From Novosphingobium sp. (GTDB lineage: Bacteria > Pseudomonadota > Alphaproteobacteria > Sphingomonadales > Sphingomonadaceae), in contig JAGIAR010000003.1 in assembly GCA_017744735.1 (NCBI GenBank), positions 62,001 through 126,000 on the forward strand: 64,000 bases of DNA. The letters run 5' to 3'. Of this stretch, positions 27,920 through 37,449 are shown piece by piece. Made by a program: the position numbers and the translations under genes. Numbering within the stretch: the stretch's first letter is position 1; each line of letters begins with the position of its first letter. Below the pieces are notes generated by a model. It had not been told where the DNA came from. It worked only from the letters and a program-made list of their open reading frames with translations, and made no database searches.

Positions 27920-29662
27920 TTACAGCTCCTCCACCGCCTCGACCCCGAGAATGCCCAGGCCGTTGCGGATAACCTGCCCGATTTGCGTGCCGAGGAAAAG
28001 CCTCGCTCCGGTCAGCGCGGGTTGATCGGTGAGAATGAACCGTTTCGACGGATCGTCGTTGCCGAGGTTCCAGTAGGCGTGGAACGCCGCGGCGAGATCA
28101 TAGAGGAAGAAGGCGATCCGGTGCGGCTCGCGCGCCGCGGCGGCGCTCTCGACCACCCGCGGGAACTGCGCAGCCTGCTTGATGAGGCCGATCTCGGCCT
28201 CGCCCAGCAGGGCAAGATCGGCATCAGACGGCGCGAGCCCCTCCGCCGCCGCCTTGCGCAACGTCGAGCGGATCCGCGCATGGGCGTATTGGACGTAGAA
28301 CACCGGATTGTCCTTCGACGCCTCGACCACCTTGGCGAAGTCGAAGTCCATTTGCGCCTCGGGCTTGCGGGTCAGCATGGTGAAGCGCACCACGTCCTTG
28401 CCCACTTCCTCGACCATGTCGGCGATGGTGACGAAATTGCCCGAGCGCTTCGACATCTTCGCCGGCTCGCCGTCGCGCAGCAGCTGGACCATCTGGACCA
28501 GCTTGACGTCGAACGGGATGGGCTTGCCCTCCCCTTCGGACAGCGCCGCGACCGCGGCCTTGATCCGCTTGACCGTGCCGGCATGGTCGGCACCCCAGAT
28601 GTCGATCAGCTCGTCGGCGCTCTCGGCCTTCTGCATGTGATAGGCGAGGTCCGCGCCGAAATAGGTCCACTTGCCGTCCGACTTGCGGATCGGCCGGTCC
28701 TGGTCGTCGCCGAATTTGGTCGAGCGGAACAGCGGCAGCGCAACCGGCTCCCAATCCTCGACCACCTTGCCCTTGGGCGCTTCGAGCACGCCGTCGTAGA
28801 CGAGATCGTGCGCGCGCAGCCATGTCTCGGCGGCCTCGGGCTTGCCCGCCGCCTGCAGCGCCGCTTCGGACGAGAACAGGTCGTGATGGATGCCGAGCAT
28901 CGCCAGATCGCCGCGGATCGTGTCCATCATCGCCGCGACCGCGCGGGCGCGGAAGATCGGCAGCCATTCGGCCTCGGGTTCGGAAAGGTAGCGATCGCCC
29001 TCGTCCTCGGCGATCAGCGCGCCGATCGGCTTGAGATAGTCGCCCGGATAGAATCCCTCGGGAATCTCGATCGTCTCGCCCAGCGCCTCGCGATAGCGCA
29101 GGTAGACCGACCGCGCGAGCGTATCGACCTGACCGCCCGCGTCGTTGACGTAATATTCGCGCACCACCTTGCTGCCCGCCCATTCGAGCAGGGCGGCCAG
29201 CGCATCGCCAACCACCGCGCCGCGGCAATGGCCCATGTGCATCGGTCCGGTCGGGTTGGCGGAGACGTATTCGACATTCACCACCCGGCCCGCGCCCGCG
29301 TTCGACCGGCCGTAATCGCCGCCGAGCGCGGCGATCGCCCTGAGTTCGGCCAGCCAGGCGGAATCCGCCACCCGCAGGTTGATGAAGCCGGGGCCGGCGA
29401 TCTCGGCACCGGTGACGTCGGCGAGCGCAGTCAGCTTGCCGACCAGCGCCTCGGCCAATACACGCGGATTGGAGCCGGCGGGCTTCGCCAGCACCATCGC
29501 AGCATTGGTTGCAAGGTCGCCATGCGACGGATCGCGCGGCGGTTCGACCGTCACATTGGCGAGCGGAAGGCCTGCGGGAAGCACGCAGTCGACAACCAGC
29601 GCTTCGAGCGCGTCGCGCACGTGGTCCGCAAAGGCGGCGTGGATCGTGGTGGTATCGGACAT
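27920..29662 (-). CDS. argS: Arginyl-tRNA synthetase
   Basis: A 580-aa class I synthetase. The start was chosen at [17 protein letters not shown]; the frame is open to 29713 without a better site. The HIGH-type motif is in [17 protein letters not shown], and KMSKR in [14 protein letters not shown] is the KMSKS equivalent. The N-terminal additional domain 1 (first 110 aa) and the C-terminal DALR-type anticodon domain ([11 protein letters not shown] onward) are present. It is the first gene of the argS-SPOR-nagZ-scpA-scpB-tatABC run. Confidence 0.96.
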   Translation of the reverse strand: MSDTTTIHAAFADHVRDALEALVVDCVLPAGLPLANVTVEPPRDPSHGDLATNAAMVLAKPAGSNPRVLAEALVGKLTALADVTGAEIAGPGFINLRVADSAWLAELRAIAALGGDYGRSNAGAGRVVNVEYVSANPTGPMHMGHCRGAVVGDALAALLEWAGSKVVREYYVNDAGGQVDTLARSVYLRYREALGETIEIPEGFYPGDYLKPIGALIAEDEGDRYLSEPEAEWLPIFRARAVAAMMDTIRGDLAMLGIHHDLFSSEAALQAAGKPEAAETWLRAHDLVYDGVLEAPKGKVVEDWEPVALPLFRSTKFGDDQDRPIRKSDGKWTYFGADLAYHMQKAESADELIDIWGADHAGTVKRIKAAVAALSEGEGKPIPFDVKLVQMVQLLRDGEPAKMSKRSGNFVTIADMVEEVGKDVVRFTMLTRKPEAQMDFDFAKVVEASKDNPVFYVQYAHARIRSTLRKAAAEGLAPSDADLALLGEAEIGLIKQAAQFPRVVESAAAAREPHRIAFFLYDLAAAFHAYWNLGNDDPSKRFILTDQPALTGARLFLGTQIGQVIRNGLGILGVEAVEEL

Positions 29663-29770
29663 GGTTGGGCCGTTAGCCTTTTTGCCGGAATGGGGAAAGC
29701 GCGCAGCCGCCATCGCTGGCGGCCGACGGGAACGCGGTGTGCCGGGCCCTCCCTCAGCGGGAGAGCCGGT

Positions 29771-30418
29771 TCATCGGGTGGCGTTGTAGGCGAGCTGCGC
29801 TTCGGTCAGCTGGAAACCGACCAGCAGTTCGAAATTCGCGCGATTCAGCGCGGTGCGCACTTCGGGCAGCGTCAGCGGATCGGTCGCCGCGTCGGCTTCG
29901 CCCGCCTTGCGCTTGCGGTTGATCTGCGCGACGATCTCGGGCGGCAGGGTCGCCTCGTCGCGGTCGATATAGGCGCCGGCACTGGCCTTGCCCTGCGCGC
30001 GCTCCTGCCCGTCGGCGAAGCTGATCGTCACCGTGCCGACGCGCTTCGAAACCACCACGCCGCCGCCACGCATGACGGTGGAGAAATAGGGCAGCTGGAT
30101 CGTGCGCGCGCCCTTGGTGTTGGTGCGGCGCGCCAGCACGTCGAAGCTGGCGACCGAATAGACCTTCGGGCCGCTGTTGTCGCAGGTGGTGCGGACATTG
30201 GTCATCGAAGCGACCACGTCGATCGCGTCGGCCGTGCGGTCGGCCCCGTGGAACAGGGTGATGTCGCCGGTGTAGTCCGGAATGCCCACCGCCGGGCAGG
30301 TCGTGCGCAGCGCGGTGATGCCCACGCCCTGGTCGACGACGAGGTCGCCATGCGACTTGCATCCCGCGAGAACGGTGGTGGCCGCGAGCACGGCGAGCAG
30401 GCGGAAGCGAGCGGTCAT
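29771..30418 (-). CDS. Exported lipoprotein of unknown function
   Basis: A 215-aa lipoprotein. The start gives MTARFRLLAVLAATTVLAGC, a type II signal with lipobox LAGC. The mature part begins KSHGDLVVDQGVGI and is beta-rich, with two further cysteines (TTCPAV and TTCDNS) that could pair. I recognise no domain. It is divergent from ispH, with 74 bp between starts, and lies 108 bp from argS on the same strand. Confidence 0.8.
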   Translation of the reverse strand: MTARFRLLAVLAATTVLAGCKSHGDLVVDQGVGITALRTTCPAVGIPDYTGDITLFHGADRTADAIDVVASMTNVRTTCDNSGPKVYSVASFDVLARRTNTKGARTIQLPYFSTVMRGGGVVVSKRVGTVTISFADGQERAQGKASAGAYIDRDEATLPPEIVAQINRKRKAGEADAATDPLTLPEVRTALNRANFELLVGFQLTEAQLAYNATR

Positions 30419-30492
30419 CAAGAATCCTCGAACTTTTGCTAGCGCGGCCCTAGCCCTTTCGCCGCAGCGGCACAACGGGTAGAGGGGCCCCG

Positions 30493-31467
30493 ATGAACGC
30501 CCCCTTTCCAGATCCGGCCGCCGAATCCGATCGCCGCCCGCTCACGCTGCTGCTCGCCGCGCCGCGCGGCTTCTGCGCCGGGGTCGATCGCGCGATCGAG
30601 ATCGTCGAGCGCGCGATCGAGCGCTATGGCCCGCCGGTCTACGTGCGTCACGAGATCGTCCACAACCGCTATGTGGTCGACACGCTGAAGGCCAAAGGCG
30701 CGGTGTTCGTCGAAGAACTGAGCGAGGTTCCCGACGGCGTGCCGGTGGTGTTCAGCGCGCATGGCGTGCCCAAGTCGGTCCCGGCCGAGGCGACCGACCG
30801 TGGGCTCGATTGGCTCGATGCGACCTGTCCGCTGGTCAGCAAGGTCCACCGCCAGGCGGAGCGCCAGCTCGAAGCCGGGCGGCACGTGCTGTTCGTCGGC
30901 CACAAGGGACACCCCGAGGTGATCGGCACGATGGGTCAGGTACCCGAGGGCACGATCGCCCTGGTCGAAACCGTGGGCGACGTCGCGGCGCTCGATTTCC
31001 CGGACGGGCAGCCGCTCGCCTTCCTCACCCAGACGACCCTCTCGGTGGACGACACGGCGGAGATCGTCGCGGCGCTGAAGCGGCGTTTCCCTCAGATCGT
31101 CGGACCGAAGGCGGAAGACATCTGCTACGCCACCTCGAACCGCCAGGCTGCGGTCAAGGCGATCGCCGAGGAATGCGACCTGATGCTGGTGATCGGCGCG
31201 CCCAACAGCTCGAACTCGCTGCGCCTGGTCGAAGTGGCCGAACGCTGCGGCACTCCGGCCCGGCTCATCCAGCGCGGCGACGAGATCGATGCGGCCTGGC
31301 TGCGCGGGGTCGAGACCCTGGGGCTTACCGCCGGCGCGTCGGCACCCGAAACCCTGGTGCGCGAGGTGGTCGACGCGATCGCCCGGTGGCGCAGGGTCGA
31401 GGAGCATCTGCGGGTCAGCGCCGAAGAGAAGATGATCTTCAAGCTGCCGCGCCAGCTGGTCGACTGA
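30493..31467 (+). CDS. ispH: 4-hydroxy-3-methylbut-2-enyl diphosphate reductase
   Basis: A 324-aa iron-sulfur enzyme, the last step of the MEP pathway to IPP and DMAPP. The cluster cysteines are visible in [24 protein letters not shown] and [24 protein letters not shown] and [12 protein letters not shown] line the substrate pocket. It begins an operon ispH-thrB-rnhA, with 5 bp to thrB. Confidence 0.96.
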   Translation: MNAPFPDPAAESDRRPLTLLLAAPRGFCAGVDRAIEIVERAIERYGPPVYVRHEIVHNRYVVDTLKAKGAVFVEELSEVPDGVPVVFSAHGVPKSVPAEATDRGLDWLDATCPLVSKVHRQAERQLEAGRHVLFVGHKGHPEVIGTMGQVPEGTIALVETVGDVAALDFPDGQPLAFLTQTTLSVDDTAEIVAALKRRFPQIVGPKAEDICYATSNRQAAVKAIAEECDLMLVIGAPNSSNSLRLVEVAERCGTPARLIQRGDEIDAAWLRGVETLGLTAGASAPETLVREVVDAIARWRRVEEHLRVSAEEKMIFKLPRQLVD

Positions 31468-31472
31468 GAGCC

Positions 31473-32456
31473 ATGGCCGTCTACACCCATCTGGGCGCGG
31501 AGGATCTCGCGGCCCTGATCTCCGAATATGACGTGGGCGAACTCGTCTCGGCCAAGGGGATCGCGGAAGGCGTATCCAATTCCAACTGGCTGATCGAGAC
31601 CACCGGCAGCGGAAACGAAGGCGCGCGCTTCATCCTCACCATGTACGAGCGGCGGATCGACCTCGCCGAGTTGCCGTTCTTCCTCGGGCTGCTCGACCAT
31701 CTCGCGGCGGAGCACTGCCCGGTGCCGCGCACCATCCACGACCGCAGCGGCGCGGCGTTCCGCTGGCTCGACGGCAAGGCGGTGGCGCTGATCGAATTCC
31801 TTCCCGGCGTCTCGATCGACCGCCCGGAGGCGGAGCAGGCGCATTCGGTCGGCCGGGCGCTGGCGGGCATCCACCTCGCCTCCGCCGGTTTCGCGATGGC
31901 GCGGCCCAACGATCTCGGCCCCGCGTCGTGGTCGAGGCTGGCGGAAGCCTGCACCCAGGAAGGCCTCGCGCGGATCGATCCGTCGCTTCCGTCCCTGGTC
32001 GCGGACGAGTTGGAATTCCTCGCCGGCCACTGGCCCGAAGGGCTGCCGCGATCGGTCATCCACGCCGACCTGTTCCCCGATAACGTGCTGATGCTCGGTG
32101 CCGAGGTCAGCGGGCTGATCGACTTCTACTTCGCCTGCAACGACATCACCGCTTACGACCTGGCCGTGACCCACGCGGCATGGTGCTTCGACAACGAGGG
32201 CCGCGGCTTCCGCCCCGAGATCGGCAGCGCGCTGATCGCAGGCTACGAAAGCGTCCGTCCGCTGAGCCACGACGAACGCGCCGCGCTGCCGGTGCTCGCC
32301 CGCGGAGCCGCGATGCGCTTCATGATGACCCGCGCGGAAGACTGGCTCAACACGCCCGCCGATGCGCTGGTAACCAGGAAGGACCCGCTCGCCTTCGCCC
32401 GCCGGCTGGCCTTCTACGCCGATCGCGGCGCCTCGGCTTTCGTTGCGCATCCATGA
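31473..32456 (+). CDS. thrB: Homoserine kinase (APH-fold ThrB)
   Basis: A 327-aa kinase that phosphorylates homoserine for threonine synthesis. This is the protein-kinase-like (APH) ThrB of alphaproteobacteria and pseudomonads, not the GHMP type. Visible are [28 protein letters not shown] near the ATP loop, [13 protein letters not shown] with the catalytic Asp and metal Asn, and [17 protein letters not shown]. The ATG at 31473 lies 5 bp after the ispH stop. It overlaps rnhA by 4 bp. Confidence 0.94.
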   Translation: MAVYTHLGAEDLAALISEYDVGELVSAKGIAEGVSNSNWLIETTGSGNEGARFILTMYERRIDLAELPFFLGLLDHLAAEHCPVPRTIHDRSGAAFRWLDGKAVALIEFLPGVSIDRPEAEQAHSVGRALAGIHLASAGFAMARPNDLGPASWSRLAEACTQEGLARIDPSLPSLVADELEFLAGHWPEGLPRSVIHADLFPDNVLMLGAEVSGLIDFYFACNDITAYDLAVTHAAWCFDNEGRGFRPEIGSALIAGYESVRPLSHDERAALPVLARGAAMRFMMTRAEDWLNTPADALVTRKDPLAFARRLAFYADRGASAFVAHP

Positions 32457-32893
32457 GCAAGGTGCAGATTTTCACCGACGGGGCCTGCAAGGGCAACCCC
32501 GGCCCCGGCGGCTGGGGGGCGTTGCTGCGCAAGGGCACGACCGAAAAGGAGCTGTCGGGCGGCGATCCGGCCACGACCAACAACCGGATGGAGATGCTGG
32601 CGGTGATCCGCGCGCTCCAGGCGCTCACGCGGCCATGCGAGATCGAGCTCTATTCGGATTCCAAATATGTGATCGACGGGATCACCAAATGGGTGTTCGG
32701 CTGGCAGAAGCGCGGCTGGAAGAATGCCGCAAAGCAGCCGGTCGCCAACGAGGACCTGTGGCGCGAGATGATCGAGGCGGCCCGGCCGCACAGCATATCG
32801 TGGAACTGGGTAAAGGGCCACGCGGGCCATGCCGAGAACGAGCGGGCAGACAGGCTCGCCTGCGCCGCCGCGGAGAAGGCCGCGAAGCGCTAG
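32453..32893 (+). CDS. rnhA: Ribonuclease HI
   Basis: A 146-aa nuclease that cleaves RNA in RNA-DNA hybrids. The four metal-binding acidic residues appear in [17 protein letters not shown] (Asp), [10 protein letters not shown] (Glu), [11 protein letters not shown] (Asp) and NERADRLA (Asp), with the catalytic His in [10 protein letters not shown]. It overlaps thrB by 4 bp (ATGA). It is convergent with the PEBP lipoprotein gene, only 7 bp away. Confidence 0.97.
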   Translation: MSKVQIFTDGACKGNPGPGGWGALLRKGTTEKELSGGDPATTNNRMEMLAVIRALQALTRPCEIELYSDSKYVIDGITKWVFGWQKRGWKNAAKQPVANEDLWREMIEAARPHSISWNWVKGHAGHAENERADRLACAAAEKAAKR

Positions 32894-32900
32894 GCTTCTC

Positions 32901-33434
32901 CTAGCGCCCGTAAAGCGCGACCATGTCGGAACTGGCGAGGACATGCCCGTCGAGCGCATCGACCAGCGCTCCGGCATGCGCCGGTGCGCCCGACAGATGC
33001 GCGACATCGAGCGCAAGGATGCGGAACGCATAGTGGTGCGGCGGGTCGCCCACGGGCGGGCAAGGCGCACCGTAGCCCTGCTTGCCGAAATCGTTGGTGG
33101 TCTGCACCCCGACCACGCCGCCGGCGGGGATTTCGCGCCGGTCGGCCGGAATGTCGTAGACGCCCCAGTGACGGAACACGCCGCCCGGCGCGTCGGGATC
33201 CTCGACCAGCAGCGCGAAGCTCCTGGTGCCGCGGGGCGGATCGGTCCAGGCGAGCGGCGGCGAGAGTCCGGCCCCGCCGCAGCTGTATTCTTGGGGGATC
33301 GCCGCGCCTGCGGCAAAGGCCGTGCTGCTCAGCCGCAGCATCCCGGCCTCGGGTGCCGCCCCGCTGCCGCCGGCGGAAGGCCCGCAAGCGGCAAGCAGCG
33401 CGGCGAGGCCGAAAAGTGGGCCGGAACCCTTCAG
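32901..33434 (-). CDS. YbhB/YbcL-type PEBP lipoprotein, probable CTG start
   Basis: A 177-aa lipoprotein of the phosphatidylethanolamine-binding family. The first in-frame ATG (33341) would give a protein without a signal. Reading upstream, the frame gives LKGSGPLFGLAALLAACGPS, a textbook lipoprotein signal with lipobox LAAC, beginning at a CTG (33432-33434) that overlaps the stop of the upstream gene as CTGA. GAGGA lies 6 nt before it. No ATG, GTG or TTG is available between. The PEBP core shows LVEDPDAPGG, HWGVYDIPAD, GYGAPCPPVGDPPHHYAF. The ligand is unknown. Confidence 0.82.
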   Translation of the reverse strand: MKGSGPLFGLAALLAACGPSAGGSGAAPEAGMLRLSSTAFAAGAAIPQEYSCGGAGLSPPLAWTDPPRGTRSFALLVEDPDAPGGVFRHWGVYDIPADRREIPAGGVVGVQTTNDFGKQGYGAPCPPVGDPPHHYAFRILALDVAHLSGAPAHAGALVDALDGHVLASSDMVALYGR

Positions 33435-33607
33435 CTGTTGTCCTCGGTCGGAGCGTCGGGGCCGTGCTTCTTGATCGACTCGATGGCGTTCTCCGCACTT
33501 GCCTTCGAGGCATAGCCCTCGGTCGAGAACATCACTTCCGAATTGTACTTGAAGCGCACGCGGAATTCGCCGGCCTTGTCTTTGTAGATTTCGAACTTGT
33601 GGGCCAC
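33431..33607 (-). CDS. YegP/DUF1508-like small protein
   Basis: A 58-aa protein starting at GTG after GGGAGG. It reads VAHKFEIYKDKAGEFRVRFK and continues with the typical EGYASKASAENAIESIKKH block of the DUF1508 (YegP) fold. Members are single or double repeats of about 55 aa; this is one repeat. The stop overlaps the proposed CTG start of the PEBP lipoprotein. The role is unknown; homologues are stress-linked in some bacteria. Confidence 0.88.
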   Translation of the reverse strand: MAHKFEIYKDKAGEFRVRFKYNSEVMFSTEGYASKASAENAIESIKKHGPDAPTEDNS

Positions 33608-33641
33608 CTGGACCTCCCTCTTGACCTATTTTGCCGCTGCC

Positions 33642-34739
33642 CTAGCCGAAGCGTGCGGCGAGATAGCGGTCGCGGTCTATTGCAGCAGTAAGGCCGTCCG
33701 ATGACAAGCCCAGAAGGACCTGCGCCGCCAGCCGTGCGGCGGCCGGGGCCGTCTGGATGCCGAATCCGCCCTGCCCCGCGAACCAGAAGAACGCGGGATT
33801 GCCGTGGTCGGGCCCGTAGACCGGCAGCCGGTCGGGCGCGAAGCTCCTCAGCCCCGCCCATTTGTGCTCGACCCGCTCGACCTGCCAGTCGACCGCATGC
33901 TCGAAGCGGTCGATCGCGATCGCCACATCGAGTTCCTCGGGCGCGGCATCGACCGGGGGGGTCGGCGTTTCGTCGTGCGGGCTCAGCCACAGGCTGCCGT
34001 GTTCGGGCTTGAAGTAGAATTCCTCGCCGATGTCGATCACCAGCGGCATGGTCTGCACGGGGACCGGCGCGGTGCGCAATTGCACGATCGTGCGCCGCAG
34101 CGGCTGGATCCCGACCGGCCGGACCCCGGCAAGCTCGGCCACCGGATCGGCCCAGGCGCCTGCGGCATTGACCAGCGTGGCGCAGCGGATCCGGGCACCG
34201 TCCGCGGTGGCGAGCGTCCAGCCGTCGGGGCCGTGTTGGGCGGCCCGCAGGCCTGCCCGCACCCGCAGCGCGACTCCGACACGCTTCGCTTCCGCGAGAT
34301 ACCAGGCGTGGACGCCGGCAACGTCGATGTCCTTGCAGTCGGGTTCGTAGACCCCGTGGGTCCATTCGGGACGGAAGCCGGGGACGAAGCTTTCGAGTCC
34401 GGCGCGGTCCTGCCATTCGACGTGGACCCCGGCGGATGCAAATTCGGCCATGAAATGCTCGGTCGCCTGCTCCTGCCCGGCGCGCGCGATGTGCAGGCCG
34501 CTGCGGGGACCGAGGAACCCGTGCTCGTCCAGCCATGCGCCCGAGGCGGTGGTCAGCGGCTGGACCAGCGGCCCGCCATAGCTTTCCGCCCAGAACGCCG
34601 CCGAGCGGCCGGTCGAGTGGTAGCCGGGCCGATCCTCGGCCTCGAGCAGCACCACCCGCGCATGGGCGCCGAGCTCTGCCGCGATGCTGGCTCCGGCGAT
34701 CCCGGCACCGACCACCGCAATGTCGAACTTGTCGCTCAC
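33642..34739 (-). CDS. FAD-dependent oxidoreductase (D-amino-acid oxidase/glycine oxidase fold)
   Basis: A 365-aa DAO-family enzyme. The GTG start gives VSDKFDIAVVGAGIAGASIA, an N-terminal FAD-binding Rossmann motif, and overlaps the upstream hydrolase by 4 bp. STGRSAAFWAESYGG resembles the substrate-flavin segment of the family; the end FFWFAGQGGFGIQTAPAAAR is the conserved C-terminal flavin motif. The substrate is unknown, likely an amino acid or a 2-hydroxyacid. The upstream partner is an alpha/beta hydrolase. Confidence 0.9.
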   Translation of the reverse strand: MSDKFDIAVVGAGIAGASIAAELGAHARVVLLEAEDRPGYHSTGRSAAFWAESYGGPLVQPLTTASGAWLDEHGFLGPRSGLHIARAGQEQATEHFMAEFASAGVHVEWQDRAGLESFVPGFRPEWTHGVYEPDCKDIDVAGVHAWYLAEAKRVGVALRVRAGLRAAQHGPDGWTLATADGARIRCATLVNAAGAWADPVAELAGVRPVGIQPLRRTIVQLRTAPVPVQTMPLVIDIGEEFYFKPEHGSLWLSPHDETPTPPVDAAPEELDVAIAIDRFEHAVDWQVERVEHKWAGLRSFAPDRLPVYGPDHGNPAFFWFAGQGGFGIQTAPAAARLAAQVLLGLSSDGLTAAIDRDRYLAARFG

Positions 34740-35683
34740 GCTCCGCCTTTCTTTGCCGCGACCTGGACCAGGAAGCCGTCGATCGCCTCGATCGCGAGAT
34801 CGCGAACCGCGTCCACCTCGCGCAGAATCTCGTGCCACGCTTCCTTGCCGAAGATGAACACCTCGCCCCGCGGCAGCCGGCGCACGCTCGCTTCGATGGC
34901 TCCGAAATCGACCAGCCGGTCGGCATCGGTCGCCACGACGAACACCGGCGTATCCACGGCTTCGAGCAGCCCGGCCGCAGCGAGCGAGCGGGTCGAGGCA
35001 TAGCCGCGTTCGACCCAGCCCCAGCTGGCGGGGCCCATAACCAGTTCGCTGCGGTGCGCGCGCCACCATAGCTCGTCGGCGTAGCGCGCTGCGTCATGGG
35101 TCAGCAGATCCTGCCGCCCGGCCGGGACCTCGCCCGGTTTTTCGCTCCATTTCCAGGCCGGACGCCGGCGATCGCCAAGGCTCGCGATCACCCGTGCGAG
35201 CGTATGCATGACCGCCGCCGGGAGGCCGTGGTTGAGAAACCCGAGCATCGGCGCGGAGAGCACCATCCCGTCGGGCGAAACCTGCTTTTCGGCCAGCGCG
35301 CGCAGCACCAGGTGCCCGCCCATCGAGTGCCCCATCAGCACGTGCGGGGCGGGGGTCTCGGCGACCCAGCGCCGCCATAACCACGCGAGGTCGCGCACCC
35401 AGGTCTCGAAATCGTCGACATGCCCGGTTACCGCGTCCATCCCGAGCCGGCCCGAGCCCGCCTGCCCGCGCCAGTCCGAAGCGGTGACGCGCCAGCCTGC
35501 ACGCGCCCAGTGATCGAGCGTTTCGAGGTATTTCTCGTAGAAATCGCCGCGCCCCGGCAGGAACAGGATCGAGCCCCGGGCACCGCCGGCCGGCAAGGGC
35601 CAGTCGATCCGGCGGATCGGCCAGCCGTCCTCGGCATACCAGAATGCCTCGAGCGCATCCGTCGGTATCGCCCGTCGATCCAT
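34736..35683 (-). CDS. Alpha/beta hydrolase, lysophospholipase/monoacylglycerol lipase-like
   Basis: A 315-aa cytosolic hydrolase. The start is set at MDRRAIPTDALEAFWYAEDG; an in-frame extension to 35860 runs into the cpaA promoter. The nucleophile elbow is GHSMGGHLV, the oxyanion region LFLPGRGDFYEKY, and the expected acid/His are in ATDADRLVDFG and GKEAWHEILRE. This arrangement matches the Hydrolase_4 (monoglyceride lipase-like) group. It is coupled by a 4-bp overlap to the FAD oxidoreductase and is divergent from cpaA. Confidence 0.9.
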   Translation of the reverse strand: MDRRAIPTDALEAFWYAEDGWPIRRIDWPLPAGGARGSILFLPGRGDFYEKYLETLDHWARAGWRVTASDWRGQAGSGRLGMDAVTGHVDDFETWVRDLAWLWRRWVAETPAPHVLMGHSMGGHLVLRALAEKQVSPDGMVLSAPMLGFLNHGLPAAVMHTLARVIASLGDRRRPAWKWSEKPGEVPAGRQDLLTHDAARYADELWWRAHRSELVMGPASWGWVERGYASTRSLAAAGLLEAVDTPVFVVATDADRLVDFGAIEASVRRLPRGEVFIFGKEAWHEILREVDAVRDLAIEAIDGFLVQVAAKKGGA

Positions 35684-35793
35684 CGCGGGGGTTCGTGGTT
35701 GATCCGAGTGGCTAATGCAAGCCTCCTGCCCTTGGTTACTTTTTGGTAAGCCCTGACGAGTACCAGAGCTTCCAGGACATCCAGGGGGCTCCG

Positions 35794-36291
35794 ATGCCAA
35801 ACGCTTCGATCCAGTACGTTCTGCTCGCCATGTTGGCAATCGGACTGCTGTTTGCCGCATTCACCGACATTCGTTCGCGCCAGATCGCGAACTGGCTGAA
35901 CGCCGCGATCGCGCTGTGCGCCCCGCTGTTCTGGTGGGCCAGCGGCATCGCCTTGTGGCCCGACGTAGGCATCCAGCTCGGCGTCGCGGCGGCGACCTTC
36001 GCCGTGCTGGCCGTGCTGTTCGCGTTCCGCGCGATGGGCGGCGGCGACGTCAAGCTGTTGACGGCACTCGCCCTGTGGATTCCGCCGGCCCAGTTCCTGA
36101 GCCTGCTGATCGTGATGGCGCTGGTGGGCGGCGTGCTGACGCTGGTGATCGGATCCTGGCACATCGCCCGCCACCGGCGCGACCGGCTGGCGATCCCCTA
36201 TGGCGTCGCGATCGCCGCGGGCGGCCTGTGGGTACTCGTTGCAAACTATCTCGACCCCGCCCGCGCCACCTTCGGCGCGAGCCTGGGGTAA
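35794..36291 (+). CDS. cpaA: Prepilin peptidase CpaA/TadV
   Basis: A 165-aa membrane aspartic protease that trims Flp-type prepilins. Two catalytic Asp are visible, in AAFTDIRSRQIANWLN and in MGGGDVKLLTAL (the GxGD motif). About four to five hydrophobic spans. The ATG at 35794 follows CCAGGGGG. It is the first gene of the Tad/Flp locus; the Flp pilin gene, usually just before it, is not present here. Confidence 0.93.
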   Translation: MPNASIQYVLLAMLAIGLLFAAFTDIRSRQIANWLNAAIALCAPLFWWASGIALWPDVGIQLGVAAATFAVLAVLFAFRAMGGGDVKLLTALALWIPPAQFLSLLIVMALVGGVLTLVIGSWHIARHRRDRLAIPYGVAIAAGGLWVLVANYLDPARATFGASLG

Positions 36292-36307
36292 ACCTGATTT
36301 TAACCAT
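36289..36307 (+). promoter_or_regulatory. CtrA-like binding site upstream of cpaB
   Basis: TAAA-N7-TTAACCAT, compared with the CtrA consensus TTAA-N7-TTAACC(AT). The right half-site is perfect (36300-36307). It lies about 62 bp before the cpaB ATG and overlaps the cpaA stop. CtrA control of pilus genes is established in Caulobacter; here it is inferred. Confidence 0.55.
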
Positions 36308-36310
36308 TCC

Positions 36311-36347
36311 GGCCGAAAAGTCGACTTTGGACATACGCTTTTCGGCC
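36311..36347. promoter_or_regulatory. Perfect 10-bp inverted repeat in the cpaB leader
   Basis: GGCCGAAAAG (36311-36320) and CTTTTCGGCC (36338-36347) separated by 17 bp, 21 bp before the cpaB ATG. It could be an operator or an mRNA hairpin that affects ribosome access. There is no T-run after it, so it is not a terminator. Confidence 0.6.
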
Positions 36348-36368
36348 ATTGAGGGGGCTTGACGCACC

Positions 36369-37388
36369 ATGGACAGGAAGAAACTGGTACTGCTGCTGGG
36401 GGCACTGATCGTCGCGATCGGCACCGCACTTGCAGCCCGCAGCATGTTCGCGGGAGCCTCGGCCCCGCATGCCGCGGCGGCGATCGCGCCCGAGCCTACC
36501 GGACCCAAGGTGCTGGTGGCGCAGCGCGCGCTTCCGGTCGGCACGATCATCACCGCCGATGCGGTCGCCTACCAGGCCTGGCCGAAGGAAATGGTTCAGG
36601 ACGCCTATTTCATCGACGGCGAAGCCGACATGAACACGCTGCTCGGCACCGTCGTGCGGCACCCGATCACCGCCGGCGAGCCGGTTACCCAAGGCTCGCT
36701 CGTCGCGCCGGGCGACCGCGGCTTCCTCGCTGCCGCCCTCGGGCCGGGCATGCGCGCGGTCACCGTTCCGGTGTCGGCCAAAACCGGCGTGGGCGGCTTC
36801 GTCTTCCCGGGCGACCGGGTCGACATGGTCCTGACCCAGACGGTCAAGGGCGGGGGCGAGAGCCAGCCGCTCAAGGCTTCGGAAACCATCCTCAAGAACA
36901 TCCGCGTCCTCGCCACCGACCAGTCGACCGAAAGCGAGCACACGCCCGACGGCAAGACCGTGGTCCGCGCCTTCCGCACCGTAACCCTCGAAGTCACGCC
37001 GAAGATCGCGGAGAAGGTCGCCGTCGCCCAGACGATCGGCACGCTCAGCCTGTCGCTGCGCTCGATCGCCGACAACCAGACCGATCTCGAAAAGGCGATC
37101 GCCGCGGGCGAGGTCAACATCCCCGAGGGCGCTTCGAAGGCCCAGGAAGAAAGCATCCTGCGCGCCGCGATGAGCAAGCCGCGCGACGGTGCCTCGAGCT
37201 TCGTCACCGGCGGCGACGTGTCGCGCTTCCAGCGCCGTTCGATCCCGCCGATCAATGCCACGCCGCAGTCCGCTCCCGTCCTTGCGATGGGTCCCGCCGG
37301 CGGCGGAAGCCCTGCCGCGGTCCGGATCGGGCCGGTGGTGCGGGTGACCCGGGGCAAGAACACCGTTGCCGTGCCGGTCGGGAAATAA
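36369..37388 (+). CDS. cpaB: Flp pilus assembly protein CpaB/RcpC
   Basis: A 339-aa inner-membrane-anchored periplasmic protein. The N-terminus MDRKKLVLLLGALIVAIGTA is a single anchor. It is followed by a SAF domain (VLVAQRALPVGTIITADAV, with VVRHPITAGEPVTQGSLVAP) and the RcpC region (FVFPGDRVDMVLT). CpaB associates with the secretin and is required for Flp pilus assembly. The Pro/Ala C-terminus is low complexity. CtrA-like site and an inverted repeat lie upstream. Confidence 0.93.
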   Translation: MDRKKLVLLLGALIVAIGTALAARSMFAGASAPHAAAAIAPEPTGPKVLVAQRALPVGTIITADAVAYQAWPKEMVQDAYFIDGEADMNTLLGTVVRHPITAGEPVTQGSLVAPGDRGFLAAALGPGMRAVTVPVSAKTGVGGFVFPGDRVDMVLTQTVKGGGESQPLKASETILKNIRVLATDQSTESEHTPDGKTVVRAFRTVTLEVTPKIAEKVAVAQTIGTLSLSLRSIADNQTDLEKAIAAGEVNIPEGASKAQEESILRAAMSKPRDGASSFVTGGDVSRFQRRSIPPINATPQSAPVLAMGPAGGGSPAAVRIGPVVRVTRGKNTVAVPVGK

Positions 37389-37449
37389 CGCCATGCGCAG
37401 CACCATCACTCGCCCGGCACCTACCGGAACCCATTCGAGGGGCAAGACC

